A DNA stretch of 44,002 nt from Clostridia bacterium (GTDB lineage Bacteria > Bacillota > Clostridia > Christensenellales > Borkfalkiaceae), in the NCBI GenBank assembly GCA_017448355.1, contig JAFSLQ010000045.1:1-44002 (forward strand), written 5' to 3'. Numbering within the stretch: position 1 is the first letter of the stretch; every line of letters starts with the position of its first letter. The translations under genes were made by a program, and so were the position numbers. This document shows, in pieces, positions 15,634-24,700 of the stretch. The notes under the pieces are model-generated. The model worked only from the letters and a program-made list of their open reading frames with translations, did not search any database and was not told the origin of the DNA.

Positions 15634-18309
15634 TTATGCCTTGCCTTGATTTTTATTTACAGAAAGTGCGAAACTTTTTCTGTTTTCGCCTTTTAACGTT
15701 CTATACACCCACTTGCCCGCTTCCGAAAACACTATCATACTCATTGACACCGCAAGACATTTAAGCCACAGCGAAAAACTCATCGGCGCTATCCCGAACG
15801 GCTTATACGCCACCTGTACGATAAATAAATGCACCAAAAATACTCCCGAAAAAGTCGCAAGCATTATCTTGTTTTTGCCTATGTTTTTAAGCACGCTTTC
15901 CGCACCGAGTTCACGGCAGTTAAAGGCGTTAAAAAGTTGGAAAAATATAAACAGCGTAAACGTTGCGGCGGGCTTTTCGCTTGCGCTTGCGCCGAGAAAA
16001 TTATACAGCGTTTGACATAGCATAACGCCGCCCACAAACAGTCCGTTCAATAAAATCCGTATAAACGCCTTTTTGCCGACTATTTTGCTGTTTCTTTCGA
16101 CGGGTTTAAGCCGCATAAGGTTTTCGGGCGGGGGTTCTAAGCCAAGCGTTAAGGCGGGCGGGCCGTCCATAATTACGTTTATCCACAAAAGTTGCAAGGT
16201 GTTAAACGGAAGCGGCAGTCCCAAAATCGCCGAAAAGGTTATAAAAGTCAGCGCTGCGATATTTACCGACAGTTGAAAAAGTATAAACCTTTGCAGGTTT
16301 TTATACACGTTCCTGCCGAACGCCACCGCTTTTACGACGCTTAAAAACCCGTCGTCAAGTAGCACCACGTCCGCCGCTTCTTTGGTTATTTCGCTGCCGC
16401 TTTTCCCCATCGCTATACCCACGTCGGCGTGGCGGATTGCGGGCGCGTCGTTTATCCCGTCGCCGGTAACCGCCACGACTTCCCCGCTTTTTTTAAGCGC
16501 TTTTACGATTTTAAGTTTTACAATGGGAGTGCTTCGCGCAACTACCGTTATCTTTTTTAAGGCTTTAATAAGTTCTTCTTCGCTCATCTTCTCGATATCG
16601 GAACTAAGCACCGCGCTTTGTTCGTCTTCCGCAAGTCCTAACTCCCGCGCGACGGAAAGCGCGGTCGTAAGGTTGTCGCCCGTAAGCATCTTAACTTTTA
16701 TTCCCGCCCTTTTGCAGTCTTCCACAGCCGCTTTTACGTCTTTTCTCACGGGGTCGGTAAGTGCCGCGTAACCGTCGTATACAAAAGGTAAATCGGCGCA
16801 TTTTTTTAGCGTGTTTATATCAGTTTCCTTACAGTCCGCGTGGGCGAAACACAAAACCCGCCGCGCGTTCTGCTGATGGGTTTTTATCATCGAAAATAGC
16901 CGCGATTTTTGCCCTTCGGTCAAATCGCAAAGCGCAATCACCTTTTCCGGCGCGCCTTTAAGGTAAACGCGCGTTCCGCCGTCCGTTCTTACCGCCGTTA
17001 TCATATACTTTTTATCCGACGAAAAATGTTCGCAAAACAGCACGGGGAAACGCTTGCGCATATCGGTGGTTTCGCCGCGGCGGTACGCCGATTTAAGCAA
17101 CGCGCACTCCGTTCCGCTGCCGCGAAATTCGCCCTTTTTAGAAGTGCTTTCCGCCGTGGAATTAAGTACGAAATTCTCTAAAATTACGCGCTTATACGCC
17201 TTGTTTTGTTCTACACAGAAATCGCTGCCGCAAACGCACTCCACCGTCATTTTGTTTTCGGTTAGCGTGCCTGTTTTATCCGAACATATTACGCTGACAG
17301 CCCCCGTGGTTTCAGTCGCTATCATCTTTTTAATAAGCGCTTTTTCCTTTGAAAGCCGTATCATATTTAAAGCAAGCGACACGGCAACTATCGTCGGCAA
17401 GCCTTCGGGAACGGCGGCGATTATAAGCACGATACATGATATAAAAAGTTCCGACACGCTGTCAAAATTTACGTTGTTTGCAAAAATCAGCCTGATAAGC
17501 GAAGTTATAAACACTATGACGGCGCAAATTGCCCCGATAGCGGTTATCGCTTTACCGAGTTTAGCAAGTTTTTTGTTTAACGGTGAATCTTCGGGAATAT
17601 CCGTCGAAAGTTCGCCCGCGATTTTTCCTATTTCGGTATCGTCTCCCGTCGCCGTAACTATAAAAGCACCGCGCCCGCCGACCGCAAAAGTTCCGGAATA
17701 CACAGAGTTAAAGCGTTCCGCCAGATGCGCGTTTACAGGTAAAATCGCCGAAGCGTCTTTTTTTACCGAGTGACTTTCGCCCGTAAGCGCCGACTCGTCG
17801 ACGGATAACGATTCGCTATCGATAAGCCGTCCGTCCGCGACGATTTTATCGCCGCTTTCTATAAGTGCAATATCGCCTACGACTATATCCTTACTCGGCA
17901 CGAATTCCGTCTTGCCGTTTCTTATTACTTTAACCGCAAGCCCGCCCGACACGTTTTTAAGGGCGTTAAAGGCTTTTTGGGAACTGCCTTCCATAATAAG
18001 CGTTATAGAGACCGACAAAATTACGGCGGCAAGGATGCCGAAGCACTCTGTAAAATCCCCGTCGCCCGTCTTTATAAACTTTCCGACGTTCGCGCCGAAG
18101 GTGATTAAAAAACCTATAAGGAGTATCATCAGCATAGGTTCTTTCACCGCGGCAAAAACGCGTGCGAAAAAACCTTTTCCCGCGCGTTTTGTCAGTTCGT
18201 TCTTTCCGAATTTGTTTAATCGTAAATTGATTTCCGTGTACGAAAGCCCTTTTTCGGACGAACCGAGCGCCCGTAAAACACCGCTTGCGCTTTCCGCGTG
18301 ATAATTCAT
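15634..18309 (-). CDS. Calcium-type cation-translocating P-type ATPase
   Basis: Type II P-ATPase exporting Ca2+ (or a related cation) across the membrane at the cost of ATP. At 891 residues it shows the actuator TGES (176-179), membrane helix 4 PEGLP (301-305), phosphorylation site DKTGTLT with D344, nucleotide-binding KGAPE (451-455), MLTGDN (541-546) and the hinge TGDGINDAPA (615-624). N711 and D715 in the helix 6 segment NVIMDGPPALTLG match Ca2+-site residues of bacterial calcium ATPases such as LMCA1 and YloB. A GGGGG ribosome site precedes the ATG. It is upstream of ytxC and divergent from the phosphoribosyltransferase. The ion is inferred. Confidence 0.9.
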   Translation of the reverse strand: MNYHAESASGVLRALGSSEKGLSYTEINLRLNKFGKNELTKRAGKGFFARVFAAVKEPMLMILLIGFLITFGANVGKFIKTGDGDFTECFGILAAVILSVSITLIMEGSSQKAFNALKNVSGGLAVKVIRNGKTEFVPSKDIVVGDIALIESGDKIVADGRLIDSESLSVDESALTGESHSVKKDASAILPVNAHLAERFNSVYSGTFAVGGRGAFIVTATGDDTEIGKIAGELSTDIPEDSPLNKKLAKLGKAITAIGAICAVIVFITSLIRLIFANNVNFDSVSELFISCIVLIIAAVPEGLPTIVAVSLALNMIRLSKEKALIKKMIATETTGAVSVICSDKTGTLTENKMTVECVCGSDFCVEQNKAYKRVILENFVLNSTAESTSKKGEFRGSGTECALLKSAYRRGETTDMRKRFPVLFCEHFSSDKKYMITAVRTDGGTRVYLKGAPEKVIALCDLTEGQKSRLFSMIKTHQQNARRVLCFAHADCKETDINTLKKCADLPFVYDGYAALTDPVRKDVKAAVEDCKRAGIKVKMLTGDNLTTALSVARELGLAEDEQSAVLSSDIEKMSEEELIKALKKITVVARSTPIVKLKIVKALKKSGEVVAVTGDGINDAPAIRHADVGIAMGKSGSEITKEAADVVLLDDGFLSVVKAVAFGRNVYKNLQRFILFQLSVNIAALTFITFSAILGLPLPFNTLQLLWINVIMDGPPALTLGLEPPPENLMRLKPVERNSKIVGKKAFIRILLNGLFVGGVMLCQTLYNFLGASASEKPAATFTLFIFFQLFNAFNCRELGAESVLKNIGKNKIMLATFSGVFLVHLFIVQVAYKPFGIAPMSFSLWLKCLAVSMSMIVFSEAGKWVYRTLKGENRKSFALSVNKNQGKA

Positions 18310-18372
18310 TAAAACGATTACCCCCTTTCGGTAAAAATTATGCTGGCTAAGCCGAATATATGATTTTATAAA

Positions 18373-18401
18373 TGGACAAAACGGTTAAATTGTGGTAAAA
18401 T
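18373..18401 (+). promoter_or_regulatory. Candidate promoter for the phosphoribosyltransferase-to-rnf run
   Basis: TGGACA (18373-18378), 17-base spacer, TAAAAT (18396-18401), followed by AGGGAG before the ATG at 18440. It is the only good promoter candidate I find on the plus strand before rnfB, so it may drive the whole 8-kb run. Confidence 0.5.
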
Positions 18402-18439
18402 TTTATAGTAATATTTTTTAAAGGGAGTTTATTCTTTCT

Positions 18440-18979
18440 ATGGATGAAATTTTTAAGGTAGACATAAAAGGTTTTAATGCGGAACTTCCCGTTCTCACTC
18501 TGCCGTCGGGCGTAAAAATCGCGTTCTTCAATCTTCACGGCGCACCCGCTATGACTGAACATTGCGGTAAAGAAATCGCATGCCTTGCCAAGGGCGCGGA
18601 AGCGATTATCACCGCGGAATCCAAAGGGCTTCAACTTGCGCACGTCGTTGCGCGGGAACTCGGACACGAATACTACGCGGTTGCGAGAAAATCCAAAAAG
18701 TTATATATGCAGGACGGTATCGAAGTTCATTACGGTTCTTCGATTACTACGGGCAAAGAACAGGAACTTTATTTATCCAAGCACGACGAAGACGTTATTC
18801 GCGGCAAGAAAGTTGCGATAGTGGACGACGTCGTTTCTACCGGCGAAAGTCTTAAAGGACTTGAAGAACTGGTATTAAAAGCGGGCGGAATTATTTACAA
18901 AAAACTTTTCGTGCTTGCGGAAGGCGCGGCAAAAGACCGCAAAGACATCGAGTACCTTGCGGCTATTCCCCTGCTTTGA
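18440..18979 (+). CDS. Phosphoribosyltransferase family protein (adenine PRT-like)
   Basis: Type I phosphoribosyltransferase fold, 179 residues. The PRPP-binding loop VAIVDDVVSTGESL lies at 125-138, and an upstream ESKGLQLAHVVARELG segment (60-75) resembles adenine/xanthine PRTases. It likely transfers ribose-5-phosphate from PRPP to a purine base, or acts as a PRPP-sensing regulator; the base cannot be read from sequence. It is followed after 22 bases by the response regulator with no terminator between, so it heads the two-component/Rnf run. Confidence 0.8.
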   Translation: MDEIFKVDIKGFNAELPVLTLPSGVKIAFFNLHGAPAMTEHCGKEIACLAKGAEAIITAESKGLQLAHVVARELGHEYYAVARKSKKLYMQDGIEVHYGSSITTGKEQELYLSKHDEDVIRGKKVAIVDDVVSTGESLKGLEELVLKAGGIIYKKLFVLAEGAAKDRKDIEYLAAIPLL

Positions 18980-19001
18980 TTTTTAAGCGTTAAGGAGAAA
19001 T

Positions 19002-19679
19002 ATGAACGTTTTAATAGTAGATGACGAAAAGGATTTAACGAACGCCCTTTCCGCCATATTAAAACAGCATAACTATGCCGTAGACTGCGCGTATAACGGC
19101 GAAGACGGCTTGGAATTCGCCCTGTCGGGCATTTACGACGTGATAATTTTAGACGTTATGATGCCGAAAATCGACGGGTTCGAAGTGTTACGCCGCCTGC
19201 GTGCGAAAAACGTTTCCGCACCCGTTATAATGCTTACGGCAAAGTCGGATGTGCCTGACAAAATAAACGCGTTAAACGGCGGCGCGGACGATTATATCAC
19301 CAAACCTTTCGACACGCAGGAACTGTTAGCGCGAATTAAAGCGCTTCTGCGCCGCGGGGCGAAGATTGCCGACAACACTTTGAAAATCGGAAACACTCTT
19401 TTAGACCGCGACACCTTTGAACTTATCGTCGGCAACGACAAGATACCGCTTGGCAAAAAAGAATTTCAAATACTTGAAATATTGATGCTTAACGCTAATA
19501 AGTGCGTGGAAAAGGAACGGCTTATCGAAAAAATTTGGGGGTATGACTCCGACGCGGAATATAATACGGTAGAAGTATACGTATCTTTCCTTCGCAAAAA
19601 ACTTTCGGCGGTAAAGTCCGACGCGGAAATACGTTCTATCCGCGGCATCGGATATACCTTAGGCGTTAAAAATGATTAA
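19002..19679 (+). CDS. OmpR/PhoB-family response regulator
   Basis: Transcription factor of a two-component system, 225 residues. The receiver domain has the acidic pair in VDDEKD (7-11), phosphoacceptor D51 (ILDVMMP), switch T79 and K101 (TKPF). The C-terminal winged helix (about 128-222) ends with the wing RSIRGIGYTLG. TAAGGAG precedes the ATG. The gene overlaps the start of the kinase gene by 8 bases, so the two proteins are made together. Target genes are unknown; co-location suggests the rnf operon. Confidence 0.95.
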   Translation: MNVLIVDDEKDLTNALSAILKQHNYAVDCAYNGEDGLEFALSGIYDVIILDVMMPKIDGFEVLRRLRAKNVSAPVIMLTAKSDVPDKINALNGGADDYITKPFDTQELLARIKALLRRGAKIADNTLKIGNTLLDRDTFELIVGNDKIPLGKKEFQILEILMLNANKCVEKERLIEKIWGYDSDAEYNTVEVYVSFLRKKLSAVKSDAEIRSIRGIGYTLGVKND

Positions 19680-20835
19680 AACCGCACAGAGAAGATTTAT
19701 TTTAATAACTTCCGCAATTCTTTTCGCGGTGTTTACGGTAATTTTCGGCGTTATCTTCGGGATAAACCGAAACTCTTTTTCGCGCGAAGTACATATTTCT
19801 TTATCCGCAGTTGAACGCGAATATACTGAAAACGGCGAAATACGGTTTTTCAAGGCGGCGGCAGTCATCGAAATTTCGGCTGGCGGCAATAGAAACGTTG
19901 TTTGCGGCGAAGACGCTTTTACGCAGGAAACGATAAACGCCGTCTTAGACGCGGTAAATTCAAGGCAAGGCGATTTTATAGGCAACGCGGAAAACGCCTA
20001 CTTTTTTGCAAAGCGCCAAGGCGCTTGGCGTATGGTTTACGTCGTGGATATGACGGAAGAAGTCGCAAGATTAAACTCTTCGGTTTTACAAACTCTTTTA
20101 ATTATCGGCATTTCGTTTTTGGCACTTTGCGCCGTAGTTTGGGGACTTTCGGCAAAAATTTTTGAACCGATAAAGAGAATATTCGATAAACAAAAACAGT
20201 TCATTTCTGATGCCAGCCACGAACTTAAAACTCCCGTGTCGATAATTGCCGCAAACACCGACGTTATAGAAACGGAAGAAAACAAAGCCTATACCGCAAG
20301 TATTAAAAAACAGGTGGAAAGGCTTAATTTCCTTGTCAATGACCTGCTGCATTTAGCGCGGCTTGACGAAGGCAACACAAAAACTTTGAAGGAAAATTTT
20401 AATCTTTCCCACGAAGTAACGCAAGCCGTTCTTCCTTTCGACGCGGTCGCCTTTGAAAAAGACAAAACGCTTAACTGCGATATAGAAGACAACATTTATT
20501 ATAACGGCGCGAAAGACGCCGTAAAACAAATTATAAACATACTTTTAGACAACGCCGTAAAATATTCGGCGGCGGGCGGAGAGATAAAAGTTTCCTTAAA
20601 AAAACAGGGCGCAAAAATCGTGCTTTCCGTCTACAACGACGGCAGTTTAATACCCGAAAGCGATTCCGAAAAAATATTTGAACGTTTTTACCGCGGAGAC
20701 GCTTCCCGTGCGCGCGATTCGGGCGGCAACGGCTTAGGACTTTCGATAGCGAAAAGTTTAGCCGCGAACAACAACTGGATTATAGAAGCAAACTCGGTAT
20801 TCGGCAAAAGTATGACGATTACTTTAACGCTATAA
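19672..20835 (+). CDS. Sensor histidine kinase
   Basis: Membrane-bound partner of the preceding regulator, 387 residues. Membrane helices are near 9-31 and 140-160, enclosing a roughly 108-residue extracytoplasmic sensor region. There is little room for a HAMP linker before the HisKA domain, whose SHELKTP carries phosphorylated H183. The HATPase domain has the N box (NILLDNAVKYS, 289-299) and G box GGNGLGLSIA (351-360). The sensor region shows no motif I recognise, and the signal is unknown. It is followed after 21 bases by the NusG-II gene. Confidence 0.94.
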   Translation: MIKTAQRRFILITSAILFAVFTVIFGVIFGINRNSFSREVHISLSAVEREYTENGEIRFFKAAAVIEISAGGNRNVVCGEDAFTQETINAVLDAVNSRQGDFIGNAENAYFFAKRQGAWRMVYVVDMTEEVARLNSSVLQTLLIIGISFLALCAVVWGLSAKIFEPIKRIFDKQKQFISDASHELKTPVSIIAANTDVIETEENKAYTASIKKQVERLNFLVNDLLHLARLDEGNTKTLKENFNLSHEVTQAVLPFDAVAFEKDKTLNCDIEDNIYYNGAKDAVKQIINILLDNAVKYSAAGGEIKVSLKKQGAKIVLSVYNDGSLIPESDSEKIFERFYRGDASRARDSGGNGLGLSIAKSLAANNNWIIEANSVFGKSMTITLTL

Positions 20836-20856
20836 ACGCGCTAAGGGGGCGGTTTT

Positions 20857-21315
20857 ATGAAAAAAAATTTATCGGAACTGAAAAATTCCAAACCGTTTTA
20901 CCTTTTTGATTTGATTTTATACCTTTTGCTTATCGCGTTTATCGCCGCAGCTTTTCTAATCGTTTTTGCAAACGAAAATAAAGGCGTTTCGCAAGGGTTT
21001 TACGTTTTATACGACAATGAAATTGCGGCAGAATACTTCTATCGCGACGGAAACTTTAAAATAAAAGACGGATACGGTGCGCATTTTTCGGAAGAAGGCG
21101 ATAAAATCTTCTTCTACCCTAACACCGACGATTACGGCGAATACAATTTAATCGCTGTCGATAAGAACAAAAAAACCGTCAGAATACTCGACGCAACCTG
21201 CGCAGGCAAAGACTGTGTTTTTCAGGAATTGTCCGAAACGGGCGGATTTATTTATTGCGCTCCGCATAAACTTAAAATCGTGCCTATGGGATTTACTAAT
21301 CCCGTATCGGGCTAA
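20857..21315 (+). CDS. Membrane-anchored NusG domain II protein
   Basis: A 152-residue protein with one N-terminal membrane helix (about 16-38) and an extracytoplasmic domain of the NusG-II (DUF1312) type. Three cysteines (C115, C120, C134) lie in the family pattern CxxxxC...CAPHKLKI. Such genes commonly sit directly upstream of a Gx transporter gene and rnf in clostridia, but their job is not established. A redox or maturation role for the Rnf complex is an inference from context. The ribosome site is AAGGGGGCGG. Confidence 0.8.
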   Translation: MKKNLSELKNSKPFYLFDLILYLLLIAFIAAAFLIVFANENKGVSQGFYVLYDNEIAAEYFYRDGNFKIKDGYGAHFSEEGDKIFFYPNTDDYGEYNLIAVDKNKKTVRILDATCAGKDCVFQELSETGGFIYCAPHKLKIVPMGFTNPVSG

Positions 21316-21324
21316 GGGGGCGCG

Positions 21325-21834
21325 ATGAATACACCGAAAAAACTTATTTTAAGCGGTATTTTCGCCGCGTTCGCCTTAGTCGCGTTTATGCTTGAAAACC
21401 TGTTTCCGCCGCTGTTTATCGCGGGCGGCAGAATAGGAATTGCGAACTTTTTCGTGTTGCTTGCGGGAATTGTTGCGGGATTTTGGTACGGATTTGCCGT
21501 GCTTACCGTCAAGGCGGTTTTAGGAAGTCTGATAACCGGAAACGCGACGGCGATTTTATATTCCTTGCCTGCCGGCGCTATCGCTTACACCGTGCAGATG
21601 CTGTTAATTTTGTATTTACCGAAAATAAGCGTTATTGCGGCAAGCGTTACGGGCGGAGTTATAAACGCAAGTATTCAAAATTTCGTGTTTTGTCTTATCG
21701 CTAAAACGCCCGAATATATAGTTTATATACCCTATCTTGCGCTCGTAGGTGCGCTAGGCGGGTTTATCGTCGGAACGGCGGTTTTGATTACGTTAAAACT
21801 CGTTCCGCTTAAATTTTTCAATTCAAATTTATAA
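21325..21834 (+). CDS. Gx transporter family protein (PF07456 type)
   Basis: Integral membrane protein, 169 residues, five to six hydrophobic spans. The signature GGRIGIANFFVLLAG (34-48) and ILYSLPAGAIAY (77-88) are those of the Gx transporter family, often misnamed heptaprenyl diphosphate synthase component I. The fold resembles ECF-type substrate-binding subunits, so a small-molecule uptake role such as for a flavin precursor is possible but unproven. Located 9 bases after the NusG-II gene and 10 before rnfC. Confidence 0.8.
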   Translation: MNTPKKLILSGIFAAFALVAFMLENLFPPLFIAGGRIGIANFFVLLAGIVAGFWYGFAVLTVKAVLGSLITGNATAILYSLPAGAIAYTVQMLLILYLPKISVIAASVTGGVINASIQNFVFCLIAKTPEYIVYIPYLALVGALGGFIVGTAVLITLKLVPLKFFNSNL

Positions 21835-21844
21835 GGAGAAACCA

Positions 21845-23140
21845 TTGAGTATACGTAAACCACGGCACTTTCCTTTCGGCAGTAAAATTCACGGCACGAA
21901 ACTGTCGAACAAGTGCCCTATCGTTAAAGCGCCCGCGCCCGAACGCGTTTACATTTCCGTAAGCCAGCATATCGGTGCGCCCGCTATTCCCGTCGTCAGT
22001 ATCGGCGACAAAGTAAAAAAAGGCACTTTAATAGCGGAAGCGTCGGGCGCGATTTCCGCAAACGTGTATTCTTCTGTGTCGGGGACGGTGTCCGATATAT
22101 GCGACATTGTCAACGGGCTTAACCAAAAGCAAAAACATATCGTTATAGACAACGACTTTACGGACGAAGAAGAAACTTTTTCAAATTTTAACGATTTTGA
22201 ACCGGAAACCTTGGTGAACAGAATTCGCCTTGCGGGCATAGTCGGACTCGGCGGCGCGGGATTTCCTACCGCCGCGAAACTTACGCCTAAAAACCCGCTC
22301 GATACGCTTATAATTAACGGTGCGGAGTGCGAACCTTATCTTACCTGCGATTATCGGCTTATGATAGAAAAGACGGAAGAAATTTATAAGGGCATAAAAT
22401 ACGTGGCGCGCGCGCTTAACGTGAAAAAGATTATAATCGGCATTGAAAGGAACAAGCCCCGCGCGATAGAAGCCTTTGCAACTTATAGCGATTTAGACGT
22501 CGTATCGCTGAAAAAACAGTATCCTATGGGTTCGGAAAAACATCTTATTTACGTTACGACGGGCAGAAAAGTGCCACCCGGCAAAATGCCATTCGACGTA
22601 AAATGCTGTGTGCAAAACATTAAAACCGTACTCGCGGCGTATTACGCCATAGAATACGGAAAACCGCTGACGGAGTCGGTTTTAACGGTCAGCGGACACG
22701 GTATCAAAGAACCAAAAAACGTACAGGTTTTAATAGGCACTCCGTTTTCGGAACTGATTAAATTTTGCGGCGGCACGGAAGACGCGGTTAAAATCGTTGC
22801 CGGCGGGCCGATGATGGGAAAAGCGCTAGTCAACTTAAATCACTACGTACGGAAAACGGACTCAGGGCTATTGTGCTTAAAAAACACCGAAACTTCAACG
22901 CAAAGCCCGTCAAACTGTATAAACTGCGGGCTGTGCGCGCGGAAATGCCCTATGCGCATTATGCCTATGTATATTGAAAGTTTTGCCTTATCAGGAAACT
23001 TCAAAGAAGCGGAAAGGTACGGTGCAATGAACTGTATCGAGTGCGGTCTTTGCGCTTATAACTGCCCCGCTAAACGTGCGCTTGTACAGAGTATTTCTTT
23101 TGCAAAATCCAAAATAAAGGAGATGAAAAATGGAAAATAA
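21845..23140 (+). CDS. rnfC: Rnf complex subunit C, NADH-binding electron carrier
   Basis: Peripheral cytoplasmic subunit that exchanges electrons with NAD(H). Starts with TTG at 21845, selected because AAGGAG lies seven bases upstream and the N-terminus KPRHFPFGSKIHG matches the family. The FMN/NADH-binding loop GLGGAGFPT is at 134-142. Two [4Fe-4S] ferredoxin motifs are at C358/C361/C364/C368 and C397/C400/C403/C407. The 431-residue length is the short, classic form. It overlaps rnfD by 11 bases. Confidence 0.96.
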   Translation: MSIRKPRHFPFGSKIHGTKLSNKCPIVKAPAPERVYISVSQHIGAPAIPVVSIGDKVKKGTLIAEASGAISANVYSSVSGTVSDICDIVNGLNQKQKHIVIDNDFTDEEETFSNFNDFEPETLVNRIRLAGIVGLGGAGFPTAAKLTPKNPLDTLIINGAECEPYLTCDYRLMIEKTEEIYKGIKYVARALNVKKIIIGIERNKPRAIEAFATYSDLDVVSLKKQYPMGSEKHLIYVTTGRKVPPGKMPFDVKCCVQNIKTVLAAYYAIEYGKPLTESVLTVSGHGIKEPKNVQVLIGTPFSELIKFCGGTEDAVKIVAGGPMMGKALVNLNHYVRKTDSGLLCLKNTETSTQSPSNCINCGLCARKCPMRIMPMYIESFALSGNFKEAERYGAMNCIECGLCAYNCPAKRALVQSISFAKSKIKEMKNGK

Positions 23141-24122
23141 ACTTATTTACTCTTCTTCTCCGCACATAAAATCGCCACGCACGACGCGAAAAATTATGCT
23201 CGACGTGTGCGTCGCGCTTCTTCCCGCAACGATAATTGGAATAATTTATTTCGGGCTTTACGCCCTACTACTCGTCGCGCTTTCGGTTATTTCGGCAGTC
23301 GTAGGCGAATACGTTTATCTGTTGGCGGCGGGTAAATCTTTTAAAGAAATTACTGAAAACTTTGATTTTTCGTCGGTCATAACGGGGCTTTTAATCGGTC
23401 TTACAATCGGCACTAATTACCCCTTTTACGCACCGATTTTCGGAAGCCTTTTTGCGATTATCGCCGTAAAAATGCTGTTCGGCGGAACGGGCAAAAACAT
23501 CGTCAACCCCGCGATTGCCGGCAGGATATTTATGTTCATTTCCTTTCAATGGGCGGTCGGCGCAGTGTGGCTTGTGCCAAGTATCGGAAGTATTTACGGT
23601 GAAACGGTCGCTACTTCCGCAACGGCGGTTGTAGACGTATCAAAAGGCGTCGTGCCGAACATTTCCCTACTCGATATGTTGCTCGGTACGGGGATGCAAG
23701 GCTGTATCGGCGAAACTTGCAAGGTAGCGCTTCTTATCGGCGGAATTTATCTTGCTTGTCGGCGCGTTATAAATCTCGTTTACCCGTTAATATTTATTGC
23801 CCTTACGGGATTTGCGACCGTAGTAATATGCGGATTCGATTTTTCAATGTTTTTACCTAGTATTCTGTCCGGCGGACTTATTCTCGGCGCGATATTTATG
23901 GCAACAGACTATACGACGACACCCAACACCAAAGCGGGAAATATTATTTACTTTGCTTTTCTCGGAATATTGTTGGCGGTACTACGGTATGCGACGAAGA
24001 TGGAAACGGTATCGTTTGCGATACTTTTAATGAATTTGGTTGTGCCGCTTATCGATAAATTTATACTGAACAAGCCTTTCGGCTATAAAAAATCGCAAAA
24101 GACGAAGGGGGCGAAACTATAA
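23130..24122 (+). CDS. rnfD: Rnf complex subunit D, flavoprotein membrane subunit
   Basis: Integral membrane subunit carrying covalent FMN on the extracytoplasmic side, 330 residues with about nine spans. Family segments include FGGTGKNIVNPAIAGR (117-132) and MATDYTTTPNT (257-267). The flavinylation site, usually SGATPL-like, reads TSATAV at 162-167, so the likely FMN-linked residue is T165 in a variant context. An AAAGGAG site lies within rnfC. The stop overlaps the rnfG ATG as TAATG. Confidence 0.95.
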   Translation: MENKLIYSSSPHIKSPRTTRKIMLDVCVALLPATIIGIIYFGLYALLLVALSVISAVVGEYVYLLAAGKSFKEITENFDFSSVITGLLIGLTIGTNYPFYAPIFGSLFAIIAVKMLFGGTGKNIVNPAIAGRIFMFISFQWAVGAVWLVPSIGSIYGETVATSATAVVDVSKGVVPNISLLDMLLGTGMQGCIGETCKVALLIGGIYLACRRVINLVYPLIFIALTGFATVVICGFDFSMFLPSILSGGLILGAIFMATDYTTTPNTKAGNIIYFAFLGILLAVLRYATKMETVSFAILLMNLVVPLIDKFILNKPFGYKKSQKTKGAKL

Positions 24123-24700
24123 TGTTTTTTAAAACAATCTGGTTCAAGTGTATCGCCTGTCTTTTAATTCTTATGCTGTTTTCAGGTTCTTCGATAACTA
24201 TACTTGCAGACCTTTTGTTTGTTTCGCCCGAAATGCGTACGGCGCGGGCAATCAAAAAGATTTACGGCGAAGAAAAAGAGTATACCGTTATTCTCGACAC
24301 CGAAAGCGAAAACGCTATTGAATACGACGGCGTAGGCAAAATTAATAAAATTTACGACGTATCGGGCGATATGCTCTTTCAATCAACGGGCTATCACGGA
24401 TATAAAGACGGAACAATCACGCTTTGGATAAAAGCGGTAAAGTACGGCAACGGTTATGCCGTTGACAAAGTTTTGCTTGAAACTTACGAAAAGCAGACGC
24501 TTATGGGAAAACTCAGCGGCGATTTTTACGACAGATTTAAGATTGCGGACATTACCGAAACCTATGCAAACGAGACTTTTTTCAGCGCGAAGGATAAAAC
24601 CGCCGAAAACTATAATCCCGTTTCGGGCGCGACATATTCCGCGACTGCGGCGTGTAACGCCGTTAACTGCGTGATACGTTATTTGGGGGGCGAAAAATAA
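24122..24700 (+). CDS. rnfG: Rnf complex subunit G, FMN-binding
   Basis: Single-span protein with an extracytoplasmic FMN-binding domain, 192 residues. A membrane helix lies at about 10-33. The flavinylation motif SGATYS is at 168-173, where the final serine or threonine normally takes the phosphoester-linked FMN added by ApbE; here it is S173. No apbE is in the window, so the transferase must be encoded elsewhere. Both ends overlap neighbours as TAATG. Confidence 0.93.
   Translation: MFFKTIWFKCIACLLILMLFSGSSITILADLLFVSPEMRTARAIKKIYGEEKEYTVILDTESENAIEYDGVGKINKIYDVSGDMLFQSTGYHGYKDGTITLWIKAVKYGNGYAVDKVLLETYEKQTLMGKLSGDFYDRFKIADITETYANETFFSAKDKTAENYNPVSGATYSATAACNAVNCVIRYLGGEK

Noticed and set aside
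17054-17773. A 239-residue open frame on the plus strand opposite the P-type ATPase
   Set aside because: It is antisense to a gene with all P-ATPase motifs, has no ribosome site or promoter and shows no family motifs; it reflects codon bias.
18310-18372. Possible sigma-E promoter for the calcium ATPase (ATATATT and CATAATTT on the minus strand)
   Set aside because: The spacer is only 12 bases and the first box is off consensus; not strong enough to list.
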